NCBI GenBank assembly: GCA_027943335.1
Contig: BSBK01002075.1
Location: 5,221,001-5,285,000 of the forward strand
DNA from: Chamaecyparis obtusa
Lineage: Eukaryota; Streptophyta; Pinopsida; Cupressales; Cupressaceae
Direction: 5' to 3'
Length of the DNA stretch: 64,000 nt
Shown piece by piece: positions 35,720 through 47,498 of the stretch. Both the position numbers and the translations under genes were made by a program. Below the pieces are notes generated by a model. That model did no database searches. It was not told the DNA's origin and saw nothing but the letters and a program-made list of their open reading frames with translations. The stretch's first letter is position 1, and every line of letters starts with the position of its first letter.

Positions 35720-37830
35720 TTCTAGGACATCCTATTCTACCAGTGGATCATCAAAATGTAGCCTCTTTGAAGTACTCTTTGGCTCTGATGGGTCCTACAT
35801 TCAAACACAAAAGTGAAACCCAAAGTTAGATTAAAATTTAGAATCATAGTCAACAATAATAAATAAAATTTAAACTAAAATTTAACTCTCATATACCTCA
35901 CCTCTCTATCTCCTCCCATGAATAGGAGACCTAATATATGTCCTTGGTAGCATAGGTTTAGTGCCACCAATATCGACTCCCACCTGTATATGTTTGCGAA
36001 CATGAGATTGATCTACAAGTTATACTATTTAATGTTAAATACTTGGTAGCAAATATATGTTTACAAAATAACTAAATTAACATTAAAACTTACCTACGTT
36101 GAACTTTCTTTAGGGATTGTTGGCTGAGTCATCAGTGATACAAACCCTTGGCATTTTGCCTCCCTCAAACTAGGAGTGACCTAAAAAATTCAAACAAATA
36201 CTTTATACTATCATAACTTGACCATATTATATATACTTGTTAGTAAAATACAAACAAATAACTTTAGAAATGTACGTACCATGGGGCTATCACTACGAAT
36301 GGATATGCCTATGAATCTATCATGATGATAGGGTCTCACGACATCATCATATGCCACACTTTGTAAAATAAACCATGTAAATTAAAAATGAGTATGCACA
36401 ACTGACAAGTATACATGTATGCATAAACAAACTAAATTACTTAATTACCTTTCCCTTGTCAACAACTGACACCTGTACCCCCTCACATTTCCCCCCAGTG
36501 GCAACTAGTGACACATGCATTAGCATGTAAAAGATGATCATAAAAATTAGAAAATAATGTACATATACTATTATCATAATTTAAAAGGAAACCAAAGAGT
36601 ACATTAAAACATATGTACTGTGCAAGTGTCAAGACCAAATGATATGGCCGAAAGCATGGACCCCTCCACCTATGCCATCTCCTCCTCTGTCATCAACTGA
36701 ACATAAATGTAACACATAAAAAGACATAAGTGGGAAATTATTCTAAGGAAATTCTACTAAAAATCCGAACAATAAAATTTAAATACAATGTAAAAAGTGA
36801 GCTGTTTATCCTTACTATAATAGTGGGAGTCCATGGCTCTGAATGCCCCTGATGGAAATCTCCATGAGCTACATTAGTTCTTGTAGTGTGATGTGTAGAA
36901 TCATCCACATCAAAGGCAAAATTATATGCATCACTATCTATCAGGGGACCTAAGAACATATTCTTTCATATAATGCAAGTGTGGGGCACACAAACATGTG
37001 ATCTTGTGGAGGATGTGGAAGTGCCAAAAGCATCAGGATGAGGAGGCAACAATGTCATGCTCTTTTTAACCAGCAGATCACTCAAGGTGTGAATGACTCG
37101 AATAGTCTATGAGCCAACCTCGACAATAATTTCACGATGCTGCACTATGGGAGGTGGTGAAATCTCAGGAGGGGGGACATATGTGTAGAATTTCACCCTT
37201 TGTGCCAATGGCCTATCCTGAGGAGCACCTAAACCTACACACTAGTTCGGTCTCATACTCTAATAATTCACCTTGTGATCGAGCACAAATTCAGCATACA
37301 ATTTTTTAATAAAATAAAATGGGACATGCAAATTATTGTGAGGTGGTCTATCAAAAACCATCCACCAATGGTCCCAAAAGTTGTCACGTATTGCACTATT
37401 TGTGCACCATTTAATTGACAAGGTTTTTTTATGGTCTACTTTTAGACTGGTTTTAGGATCCACAAAAAGATTAGCTATGTCATGTTTTTTTATATTTAGG
37501 TTCATGACTTGATCATAATCAAGCCCATCGACAAATAGGGCATGCATGGAATTGCACCAAAGAAGTGCAACACTATGTTGCCATGTAAGTTTCTCCATGT
37601 TTTCAAGAATTTAGTTCAATGTCAAAAACATGGGCCGCAATGTGGGGATATTAACATAGGTGGTTTGAAATCCTCTAAGTTCATTTACATTATCTCCTAT
37701 TAGATCCTCTAAATGGTGAGGGTTTGTGATAGGTACATCTTATGGAGGTGGGGGATTGTTGGGAGGTGGTTCAAAATTGTTTGTAGGATCATTAGGAGGG
37801 TTTTATGTTTCCATGTCTGATTACAATAAA
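35720..37830 (-). pseudogene. Multi-exon second gene of the DNA transposon
   Basis: The minus strand shows short open segments bounded by good GT-AG signals: donors at about 36278 (GGTACGT), 36096 (AGGTAAGT), 35903 (AGGTGAGG) and 36450 (AGGTAATT); acceptors at about 36183 (TTTTAG), 35984 (ATACAG) and 35793 (ATGTAG). The longest exon (37260-37598, continuing upstream to about 37830 with stops) encodes a Trp-rich segment with KLTWQHSVALLWCNSMHALF and NFWDHWWMVFDRPPH. Later segments are charged. The family is not recognised. Stops near 37795 and 37730 suggest decay. Its position opposite the transposase inside the same inverted repeats suggests a transposition accessory protein; this is inference. 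Confidence 0.42.
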
Positions 37831-38120
37831 AAAACAAATAGATAATTATAATAAATTTTTAAAAACAATACAAAAAATCATTTAAACTGCTAATTTTTAT
37901 ATAAAAACTATAAATTTCTATTAAAAATCAATAAAAACAACAAAAATTTGAAGATTGGACTTACCTTAGATTTTTATAAAAATTGGATAGGGGATTGAAA
38001 AGTGGATATCTGAAACCCTTAGCCACGTTCATGTTTTCACAATGAGAAAATGTTGAACGCAGCTGGGGGTACAATGTTATATCTACTGGAAAATATCAGA
38101 TATCTGATAATATCAGATAT

Positions 38121-38954
38121 CCCATTAAGTCTTTTGCTTTGGCTTTTGGCTTGGCCAGGTGTACTGACACCCAGGCCTACTAAAAAGTCAACATATGCAT
38201 TTGTGCACTTTTGGACGAGTGAAAATAAGGTTTTTTCACATCGCCACTTTTTGGCATATCATGATCCTGCACATACCTACATATCTCTATTTATATCTCT
38301 CTATTGATTAAATATATCTATTTTTAACCTTTCAACCTTATTTATAATAAATTGTTATTTAATTCTACTATTTTATATTCATTTTCCTTGCACAAGGATC
38401 TCTCATCCTTCCTTATAACTTGTTGTCTCTCCTCCCTTCCCTTGCGCAACTCTTTGTATTTCTTTCCCATTTGTTTAACTTATTTAACTTTTTTTCTATT
38501 AACTCCCTAGTATTTTGTTAACTCCCTACATATTGCACTTCCCTCATGCACTACCTTGCTAATACCTTTATCTCCTTGTCTCATTGCTAATACACAACTT
38601 TATCTCTTGACATTGCAAATATTGTCATTTCATTTTTCTTACCATTTATCCTTGCTTCCTCACTCAACCAATATCTCCAACAAGAAATGCAACTAACTTG
38701 TTTTCTATTATCTCCCTCATGTATCCCATCTCCCAAATCCCTCAGTTAGCACAAGATTACTAATTCGTGTCACATCAATTGGTTATGTTGTCGTAGTTGA
38801 GCTTGCTTCATAATGAGAGATATTTTCAGGAAGAATTTGTATGTTTGGAAGCTTCAACACTGAGGTATATAGTGAAAATAGTTTTAGAAGAGAACTTAGC
38901 ACATTATATAGTTTATCAAACCAAGTGTGTTTGAATGTCCATTAACTTGTTATG
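38121..38954. other. AT-rich non-coding flank
   Basis: No gene recognised. It contains short CT-rich runs and ends at the ATTTG target-site duplication of element F. Confidence 0.45.
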
Positions 38955-38959
38955 ATTTG

Positions 38960-39901
38960 TGATGCAGTCAAGGATGGTGGATCCAATGAAGTATAGTCCA
39001 AACCTTGCAGCCAACAGAATTACACGGTAGAATACTCAACACAACAATTGCTCAAGTAATTTGCATTAACATGCCCGATTGTAAGGCCTTCCAGGTTAGG
39101 GGCAATTACAAATAGAAACAATTCTGCAAGATCCAAACAGATCCAATATAAGTTCAGCTAGTTCAGGTTTGAAGACAATCAGAAGCTGATGGAAAATCTA
39201 AGGTAGATCTAAACTTGAGCTCGCAAGCCTCCAAGAAATCTCCTTGTCTCCAAGTGTGAAAACCACTAGCTCTTCTATAAACAAGTATCAGATAACAATA
39301 TGATCTGCAAGATCATGCAAGATTTTTTTCACAACTTTGCCAACTCTAGCTTTCAGATCCTCAAATCTAATTCGCTAAGTCTTCCAAGTCATCTAGATCT
39401 GTGACCTCCAAGTCCCCCCTCAAAAACTAACCCAAACATCCTATAAATACTAATCATTAGCCATAAGTCAGCTGGATGAAACCATTAAATCCCAAAACAA
39501 ATAATTAAATGTCATACAAGTCGGCTTTCAATTATATACAAACATTCAATTCAGCATGTTAGCCTATAACAATAGCTACCAACAATAAATGCACCAAATC
39601 AGCCCAAAAAATCACATAGAACTCTAGTCGATAAGCCAAAACTACCGAGCAACAGTGAATTAACCAAGCACGCTAGGCATCTCCGAGCACTAGTGTTGAC
39701 TGAGAACCACAGGCATGACCGAGTAATATGCTCACCGAGTGCTAGAGACTACAAAGTTCCTTCACTGACCGAGCTTCCTTCAATGACCAAGGCCATCGGT
39801 CAAGGCTGCAACCAAGTAACATCAGCCAAATACAAACACTCTATGCAGTTTCACTGAGGACAAAGAACGCCCCTGCCTCAACCTTGGATGCCCCTGCATC
39901 A
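38960..39901 (-). mobile_element. Element F 3' LTR
   Basis: TGATGCAG ... CTGCATCA, 942 bp. It contains the uninterrupted target of element E: GGTGGATCCAATGAAG at about 38976-38991. It is AT-rich with GACCGAGC-type motifs in the right part (39650-39830). Confidence 0.87.
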
Positions 39902-41638
39902 GACACCCTAGGTTCCAAAATATGTTCATATGTGAGAAGAACATCTTCTAGGATTTAGCACGTAAATCCCAAATTAGTTCTTTACATATAAGTCCTCCAT
40001 CTTTTCTACTTGAAAATTCTTCCACTTTAGTTTCCTCTGTCTCTTCAAGTCTTTTCTTAACAACATATAGGTCGGTTCTCCAAACTAATCATTCATTTTC
40101 TCTAGATCCACAATCTCAACTCGGCTACCAATACTCAGGCTTCTCCTACCAACAATTGTATCCATCAAAGGCATTAGGGAAAACTTATCATCGTCCTTCT
40201 CAATAGTAAACACATTCCAGACATAGTCATACATAGCTCTGCAATCATATTGCTAAGGTCTACCGAGCAATATATCACAACTATTCATCTTCACAATGTC
40301 ACATAGCACAAGATCCTTATACTGGCCAATCTGTACATCAATGAAGCATTGTTCTCTTACTTCCAAAGCATGAACATCTTGTAACCAGCCAATCCTGTAA
40401 GGACAATGATGCTTCATTCTATTCTAACCAAGTTTTTGAACCAGGTCCTCAGCTACAAGTTTATTAGTACTACCACTATCAACAATAACATGACAGAGTT
40501 TACCTCCAAACTTGCATCGCGTTCTAAACAAGTTACTCCTATGACAAGGTTCCTCCTTTGTACCGAGCAATGTTTTCTGAAGTAGCAAGTTCTTAGATTC
40601 AAATTCATTATGAATGTTCTCATTCATCACAATAGTTCATCGGTCAACCTTCTTCTGTGTACACTCAAAAGAATGATGTCCTTCCTCTCCATAGTTATAG
40701 CAAGTACCCTTAAAGATAACTCTACCTGTCTTCTTCTTTGGTTCCATAGGTTTTTGTTAATCTTCTGCATTAGTCAGTTTATCCTTCACCGAGTGATCAA
40801 TATTTTACTTCCCTTAGGAGTTACTATGTTGTTTCCTCTTCAACTTATCTTTTTCCTTTAAAGCATACTGATAAGTATCTTCAACAAAATCAATCTTCAA
40901 CATACCAAGCTCATCCTAAATATTGAATCTCAGACCATTCACATACTGAGATACCTTTTCCTTACCAAGCTCTCAGTGTCTAGACCAAATAGTAAGTTTG
41001 TAGAACTCATTGGTATAATCTTCAACAGACAGATCCTTTTGTTTCAGATTCTGCAACTTCTTAAACAAGTCAAGCTCATAGTCAAAAGGTATGAACTTAG
41101 CTTTCAACTTAGTTACCATCAACCTCCACTGATTGATCTTCATTTCACCTTCATCTTCTCTATCTCTTTGTAGTTCTCTCCACCAAAGAGTAGCATGTCC
41201 TTTCAACTTTGTCTATGCTAATCTCACCCGAAGAGGATCTTCAATTTCTTCTAGCTCAAAGAAATCTTCAAGTTCAAAAATCCAATCAATCAAATTGTCA
41301 GGCTTCAAAGTACTAGAGAAAGTAGAAACTTCCATTTGATTACTAAATTGAGCTCTAGATCTATGTAACTGAGTAGTTTTGTCTTCACCAGATCTATTCC
41401 TTCGGTCCTCACCACTTGATCCAACAGTTTCAAATTCTTCAGCAGCCTCTTCATAGCCATTCTTATTACCAACATTCTAAGGTACACCAGCAACAGCTCT
41501 CATGATCTCGGTGACCATGTCATTCTTCATCAATTCTATCTCAGATCTGACATCCGAACTGACTTTATCAAAAATCTTTGATTCCATAGCATCACAAAGA
41601 TCTGCAATAGGTCTAGGGTCTAATCTTCTTGGAGGCAT
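39902..41638 (-). pseudogene. Element F gag-protease pseudogene
   Basis: Read from the ATG at 41638 (MPPRRLDPRPIADL, a start typical of Ty3/gypsy gag). A gag capsid domain follows (KGHATLWWRELQRDRED, near 41206, then FKKLQNLKQKDLSVEDYTNEF). A protease has an intact active site VIVDSGSTNKLV near 40470-40500. Its C-terminal CDILLGRP ends in TAG where Trp is expected (about 40250). Frameshifts lie around 41300-41480. No RT follows; about 350 bp downstream of the protease reach the LTR. The protein would make particles and process them using a partner polymerase. Confidence 0.78.
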
Positions 41639-41894
41639 CCTTAAAGATATGCAAAACCCTCTGCAACAAACCCTCACTGACCACCTTGTGGCAATCTCCA
41701 AGTTGTGTACAAGTCAGATCTCGACCTGCCACCTTGAACAAATAACTAGGGCAAAATTTCACAAGTTTAGTGCCTCAGATCTGCAATCCAGATTGTGCAC
41801 AATCTCTTCTCCAATAGGATCAACTTCACAAGATCAGCCTTGCTAGGTCAACCTTCACTCCTCAAGATCAACTATCAGCTCCAATAGGAACAAA

Positions 41895-41910
41895 CCTCAC
41901 TCCGATACCA
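41895..41910 (-). promoter_or_regulatory. Element F PBS
   Basis: On the minus strand TGGTATCGGAGTGAGG, two bases from the LTR end, resembling the initiator tRNA-Met primer site with one change (TATCGG for TATCAG). Confidence 0.65.
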
Positions 41911-41912
41911 CT

Positions 41913-41936
41913 TGATGCAGTCAAGGATGGTGGATA
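41913..41936 (-). mobile_element. Element F 5' LTR, inner fragment
   Basis: TGATGCAGTCAAGGATGG and the next few bases, cut by insertion of element E; the rest resumes at 47499. Confidence 0.8.
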
Positions 41937-42126
41937 TGTTAAAATGAAAAAATAAATTTGAGCTAGGAACAAATTAATCCAAATGAGTTAGGAAAAAGGA
42001 AGATTATCATGAATTAAGCTAATCCTTAGAGCATACACCAAAATGAAACAACAAAGGAGACAAGAATTTTTTGAAGGGGGAAAAGCATAAAAAAACCCCC
42101 GTGAATTATGAATGGGAAAAATAGCC

Positions 42127-42163
<37 letters not shown>

Positions 42164-42543
42164 GCTCATACAATATTTTAGAAGAATGAGAGAGAGAATA
42201 GAGAAGAAGTGTTGAATGAGAAGAGAGGAGAAATATCTCTATAAGTAGAGATGAGAGAAGGAGTTCAAAATGTAAGTCTCATGAGAATGAATGCCACCAT
42301 TCATAAGTGTGTGAGGCCAAGTGTGAGATTCCTCATAAGGAGGAATAAACTAATTACAAATTACAATAAATATTTGTCCTCACTTATTCTACTAGAGGAC
42401 AAAATAGAATGAAGTGGAAAGAAGACAAAAAGAAATATATTAGGATACCTTGGCTTATATCCTAATATATTAGAACAAGAAAAGAAGAAAAGATCTAACC
42501 TTGGTTTATAAATACACCAAGGAAAGATTACAACTTCTAACAC
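41937..42543 (-). mobile_element. Element E 3' LTR, 607 bp
   Basis: Minus-strand start TGTTAGAAGTTGTAATC, end CATTTTAACA. It holds a (GA)n tract at about 42130-42159. Related to LTRs C1, C2 and D. Confidence 0.88.
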
Positions 42544-42552
42544 CCCCCTTTA
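42544..42552 (-). other. Element E polypurine tract
   Basis: AAAGGGGGG on the minus strand abuts the 3' LTR; identical to that of element D (50252-50260). Confidence 0.8.
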
Positions 42553-42906
42553 ATCTTTACTTGGGGTAATTACATCAATAGGTATTAAACCTAATTGTTT
42601 ACAATGAATCTGAGATGTTTCTTTGGAAAGACTCTTCATTATGATGTCTTTGGCTTGATCATCTTGTATGTCTTCAACTTGTGCTTTGGAGCTTGAATGG
42701 TACATAGGAGTTTGAATATCATGTTGAGGAGAGCCCAAAATTTTAAGAGACCATTGAGATGCTTGAGATGCATTTATGCAGTTTGTATATTCATTTCTAT
42801 TTAAAACTAGAGGTGGAGCATAATCAAAATTTGAGCCTGCAAAAAGGCAAGAAACACTAGTAGAGTGCCCATCATTGGGATCACCTAGTGCTGAATCAGT
42901 AACATT
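42550..42906 (-). pseudogene. Element E copia RNase H tail
   Basis: After TAG at about 42908 the minus strand reads GDPNDGHSTS, then a scrambled part, then TPMYHSSSKAQVEDIQDDQ and HCKQLGLIPIDVITPSKD ending just at the polypurine tract. It aligns with the RNase H of element D (DPNDGRSTSGYW, SPMYHSRSKHI, HCKHLGLTPI) but lacks most of the domain, including the Asp-rich catalytic core. It cannot be an active RNase H. Confidence 0.65.
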
Positions 42907-43340
42907 TTAGAAGAAATCATATTGAGAATCATAAGCATAAACCAAATTTGTAACGTTTTCATGAGTTCTAGATTCAGAAATACAATCATTAGTTGTATAA
43001 GATAAATCTGCAGTGTATTCATCAGAATATGAAGTATTAATAGGAGAGTTAATATAAGCATCATTATCATCAATCATAGAACTACCATAAAAAATTTCAT
43101 CTTGAGTAATAGACATGTCTTGCAAAGTATTATTAAGAAATGTAGATATAATTTCATCTTCTTGGTCAAACATATCATCAACAAGAGAGTAAAATAGATT
43201 ATTATCATCACAACTAGGAGAAACCAGATTATTAGGAGTATCATTACTATGCTCATCATTATCATTAGGAAGAGCAAGAAAAAAAATATGGTTAGGAGAA
43301 GAAAACACATCATGTAATTTATCATTTTGAACAGAAATAA
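42907..43340 (-). pseudogene. Element E acidic Asp/Asn-rich segment replacing pol
   Basis: An open frame of 133 codons rich in Asp, Asn and Ser follows the protease directly: LPNDNDEHSNDTPNN, DEIISTFLNNTLQDM, ITQDEIFYGSS, SPINTSYSDEY. Element D carries a clear relative (DEDIISTFLNVTL, ISQDELHY, SPLDFSYNDGY). In both, it sits where integrase and RT should be and joins the RNase H remnant at the same point. It is not a domain I recognise; it could be captured sequence or the variable linker between integrase and RT left after two deletions. Confidence 0.6.
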
Positions 43341-43635
43341 TACCAGTTTCTTCAACTTGACATCAATTATTAGCTAAAGAAACAAGGATATGTATAGAAT
43401 CATGTTGGAAAGAATCAAAGACTTCATTGTGGTATTGGACATGTTGAGATGCATTATGATCAATAATCCATTTAGGTGGTCTAGAAGAATTAAAACAGAC
43501 AGTAAAAGCAGAATGAGATTGATTTCCATTAGAGTAATTTTGAGAATTCCGTTGATCTTCTTTCTATTTTGTAAAACAATTATGAATTAAATGACCATTT
43601 TTACCACAATAAGTGCAATAAGGCCTATTTGAAGG

Positions 43636-43692
<57 letters not shown>

Positions 43693-44436
43693 GTAATTGT
43701 AATTATTATTAGGTCTTTGATGATTTTGATTATAGTTGGAATTGTTTGATCTCTGATTATTTTGATTGTTATTTGAATTATTACTAGCTCTATTATTATG
43801 AGATTGAGAAACATAAGCATGTTCATGAGATTTCAATATACCAAATTGGATTGGTTTAGCCTCCTCTTGACGCAACATATTTTGAAAAATAACATAAGTT
43901 AATTGAGTTGCTAAAGAAGGAATAGCTAACTGAGACTAGATATTTGTAATAAATTGCTGAAACTACCTAGGTAAACATTTACGAATTATAATATGAATTA
44001 TCCTTAAATCAGAAATAGGAACTTGTAATCCAGTGAGTAAATTTTTAATTGAATCAAACTTGAGCAAGAAATCATCAACAGAATTAAAATCTGTATACCT
44101 GAGATCTTCAAGCTGGTCTTGAAGTTGGATTTTACGGGTCTCATCTGCACTGTCATAGGTGTTTTTCAGGATGTCCCAAGCCTGATGGGCTTTTGTACAG
44201 GATGAGATAAGGACATATAATTCGGGGCTTAAGGATATGCTAATTAAACCAAGGGCTTCATCATTCTTAGCTTGCCAAGCATCTTGGTCAGCTTGAGAAG
44301 CAATGGTAGTGGGTTTAGTGTTGGCATTAGTGGCAACGTCTAACAGATGGTGGAATCTGAATATCCAAGTCATGTGGGTTTTCCAGTCATGATAGTTGGT
44401 GCTAGTCAGTTTCATCTCAGGCATTAGGGTAGACAT
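43341..44436 (-). pseudogene. Element E gag and degenerate protease
   Basis: Starts at the ATG at 44436 (MSTLMPEMKLTSTNYHDWK), a copia gag of the UBN2/retrotran_gag type, with WDILKNTYDSADETRKIQLQ and the DFLLKFDSIKNLL helix. A stop near 43963 is followed by an Asn-rich region made by an (ATT)n microsatellite (43636-43692), then a CCHC knuckle CTYCGKNGHLIHNC (about 43580-43620). A protease remnant reads WIIDHNAS at about 43450, where copia proteases have Asp-Ser-Gly-Ala; the catalytic Ser-Gly is replaced by His-Asn, predicting loss of activity. Further stops lie near 43560 and 43365. Confidence 0.78.
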
Positions 44437-46856
44437 GTTGGATACAGGAATAGAGCAGAATGGACAGGGAAGTTGGAAGGAAAAACACTTGGACAGAATA
44501 GGGGGTAGAAAAGAATAAGATAACTAATCTAAATAGAACTAAATAGTAATGAATCAAACTATGCAGAAATAAACTCTATTTGCTGCAAAATGTTAGTACA
44601 AATATGAAAGGGTCTTTAGAAAAAAACACCTTATGTTTATATAAAAAAAACTCTCGATTTATTAAGCAAAGAAGTTTTAGAAGACAATATGAACATCTAA
44701 AAGATTTTAAACAAATGATTAAATTGTAAAAAGATTATTAAACAATTTTTTTAAAAAAATAATATAATTAAATGATGCTGAAAATCAAACTAAAAAAAGA
44801 TTAAATGATCTAAAAAAGTGATTAAACTATTTTAAGAAAAAAAGAGCTAAATTTTTCTAAATTTTTTTTTTAAACTTTAAAAAAACTTTGTATTTAAGAA
44901 AAGATTATTTCTCCTTGACACAAATTAATTAAATCTAATATAAAAATATTAAATAACTATTATAAAAAAAATATAAAAGAAATTTGAAATTCCTAAAGTT
45001 TAAAGAAACTGGGAAAGTCTCTATACCTACGTAGCTTTTATTATAGAACTTATTATTATTTTTTGAACTTCTTAACTTTATTACTCCTTAGCTTAAAAAA
45101 TGAATGCAGAAAAATAGAATATATACTTCTTAGCTTGAGAAAAATGTCTATGCCTTTTAAAAAAAATAAAAATGTTATGCTAAAACGTTAAAGGATGACA
45201 ATAATAACGTTGATAATGATATCCTCCAAAACGTTTTGCAATGATAAAAATAAATGAATATGCAACAAATAAAATAAGGTACTTGCAAAAAATGTTAATA
45301 CATGCAAATTTAATTTAATCGAATGCTTTGATGGCTGGTAAAGATAAAAATGTTAGCAGCAAAGAAATATAACGAACTCAATCCACTCTCATGGAGAAAC
45401 ATAAGCAAGTAAAAAAACTGCAGAAATACAAACACACAAGATCCGAACATGCACAGCAAAGGATGAAAAAATAACAGTTATAATTTCTAAAAGAAAATGT
45501 TGATAATAATTTAAAAAAAATAGCAATTATTAGATCTAAAAAGATAACATTTTTAGCAAGTTATAAACGTTAATACAATAAAATGTTAATATAAGAAAAT
45601 GTTTTTAAAAAAACTTGCAAATGGAACTAAGGAAACGTTAATAAATAAACAATCTAAAAAATGTTAATCTAATAAAATGTAAATCTAACTAAGAATATAA
45701 AAAAAATGATTTTACAGCTGCTATTGACTTGCTGGGATCTTTAGATATGTAGAAATAGAAGGCAAAAAAACTGGGTAGTCGCCGCTAAGATAAGGATACA
45801 AAAGTACAATCCTGTAAACATGAGCTATACCTGCAAGAATATTAATTGAGAATCTCTTGAATCTCTAAGATAACAGTGAATCACAAATATAACAGAAGAT
45901 TAACTGTGCATGCAAACGATATTTAATTGAAAGTATGATAAAAAAAATAAGATCGATATAGAACCGATGAGGACAGCAAAGCAAGATGAAAGAACGTTCG
46001 AGTGAGTTTATGCAAGCAAAATGAAATCAGCAATGCAATGAATGATGAATGTTTTTTTTGAAGAATAATGAACGCATGCGATAATGAAGAATAATGCAAA
46101 GAAATGATAACTAACGTATGCAAAGATATATTTAGAAAAAAAAGTGCAATGCAAAATAACACATGCAAAGGCAGATAATAATGAAACGCCTCTGTACACA
46201 AAAAGAGGCTGCAAAAAAATGTTAGCCAGAGGGATAGCTGCATGCCAAGGATATTAAATTAGAAACAAATCATAGCAAACTCAATGAACCGAAAATAGAA
46301 ACTAAAATTGCAATTTGAAAAGAAACTATTAATTTTTTAAGAACTTAAAAGCTATAAAACTATAAAACTATGATATAGAATTAAACTATGATATAGAATT
46401 GAATAAACAAAGATATTATTTGCAAACGGGAGCTATAAAACTTTAAAACTATTAAGACTAAATGTTAAATTATATGATTAAAGGCAATAAAATATAAGTT
46501 TTTTTTATTTTTTATTTTTTAGAACTTATAGATTATAATAATGAAAAAGGAACAAGAATTATTATTATATCCAAAATTTTGATAAAAAAAAATTGAGAGA
46601 AATTTAAATTTGAACACTTTTTAAGATAAGAAAATATGATTAATCTATTGAAACTTTTTAATACTAACAATTAATATACAAATAATTTTAGTGAAAAAAT
46701 TTAAATAGAGGAAGATAATGAAAAAAATTTTAAAAAATAAAGGAGATGAGATGAACTAAAAAACTCTCTCAAATAATAAAAAATGAGTCTCCGAATTTGG
46801 AGTGCTCTGAGATATGATAACCGCTTAAACCATGAACTCAAAAATGGATTAAACCT
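44437..46856 (-). other. Element E long leader
   Basis: About 2.4 kb between PBS and gag with no gene. Strongly A-rich with many AAAAAA runs, AAACGTTAATA-like strings (45180-45700) and ATGCAAAG repeats (45900-46150). Nothing else recognised. Confidence 0.6.
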
Positions 46857-46868
46857 GCTCTGATACCA
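46857..46868 (-). promoter_or_regulatory. Element E PBS, initiator tRNA-Met type
   Basis: TGGTATCAGAGC on the minus strand immediately inside the 5' LTR. Confidence 0.85.
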
Positions 46869-47058
46869 TATTAAAATGGAAAAATAAATTCGAGCTAGGA
46901 ACAAATTAATCCAAATGAGTTAGGAAAAAGGAAGATTATCATGAATCAAGTTAATCCTTAGAGCATACACCAAAATGAAACAACAAAGGAGACAAGAAGT
47001 TTTTGAAGGGGGAAAAGCGTAAAAAAACCCCCGTGAATTATGAATGGGCAAAATAGCC

Positions 47059-47119
<61 letters not shown>

Positions 47120-47498
47120 GCTCATACAATATTTTAGAAGAATGAGAGAGAGAATAGAGAAGAAGTGTTGAATGAGAAGAGAGGAGAAATATCTCTATAA
47201 GTAGAGATGAGAGAAGGAGTTCAAAATGTAACTCCCATGAGAATGAATGCCACCATTCATAAGTGTGTGAGGCCAAGTGTGAGATTCCTCATAAGGAGGA
47301 ATAAACTAATTACAAATTACAATAAATATTTGTCCTCACTTATTCTACTAGAGGACAAAATAGAATGAAGTGGAAAGAAGAAAAAAAGAAATATATTAGG
47401 ATACCTTGGCTTATATCCTAATATATTAGAACAAGAAAAGAAGAAAAGATCTAACCTTGGTTTATAAATACACCAAGGAAAGATTACAACTTCTAACA
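46869..47498 (-). mobile_element. Element E 5' LTR, 630 bp
   Basis: Same sequence as 41937-42543; the difference in length is mainly the (GA)n tract (47064-47115 here, 52 bp versus about 30 bp). The terminal CA is changed to TA (46869-46870 on the plus strand TA for TG). Confidence 0.88.

Larger units (their letters stand above)
27789..38120. mobile_element. Probable ~10.3-kb DNA transposon
   Basis: A 31-bp segment at 27789-27819 is repeated in inverted orientation at 38090-38120 with two mismatches (ATATCTGATA-NNN-TCAGATATCTG core). Between them lie a decayed transposase gene on the plus strand, a multi-exon gene on the minus strand and a satellite array. The convergent two-gene layout fits an autonomous cut-and-paste transposon. 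The true termini may extend further, and no target-site duplication was identified, so the boundaries are provisional. Confidence 0.5.
41937..47498 (-). mobile_element. Copia element E, internally deleted
   Basis: LTRs at 41937-42543 and 46869-47498, a PBS at 46857-46868 and a polypurine tract at 42544-42552. It is flanked by GGATA (41932-41936) and GGATC (47499-47503), a target duplication with one mutation; the undisturbed target GGATC is visible in the other LTR of F. The order is leader, gag, degenerate protease, an acidic segment, and an RNase H tail. Integrase and RT are absent. Confidence 0.87.

Noticed and set aside
42885..43355. Leu/Ile-rich minus-strand frames overlapping the acidic segment of E
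   Set aside because: They are other-frame shadows of the Asp/Asn-rich segment, which alone has a homologue in element D.
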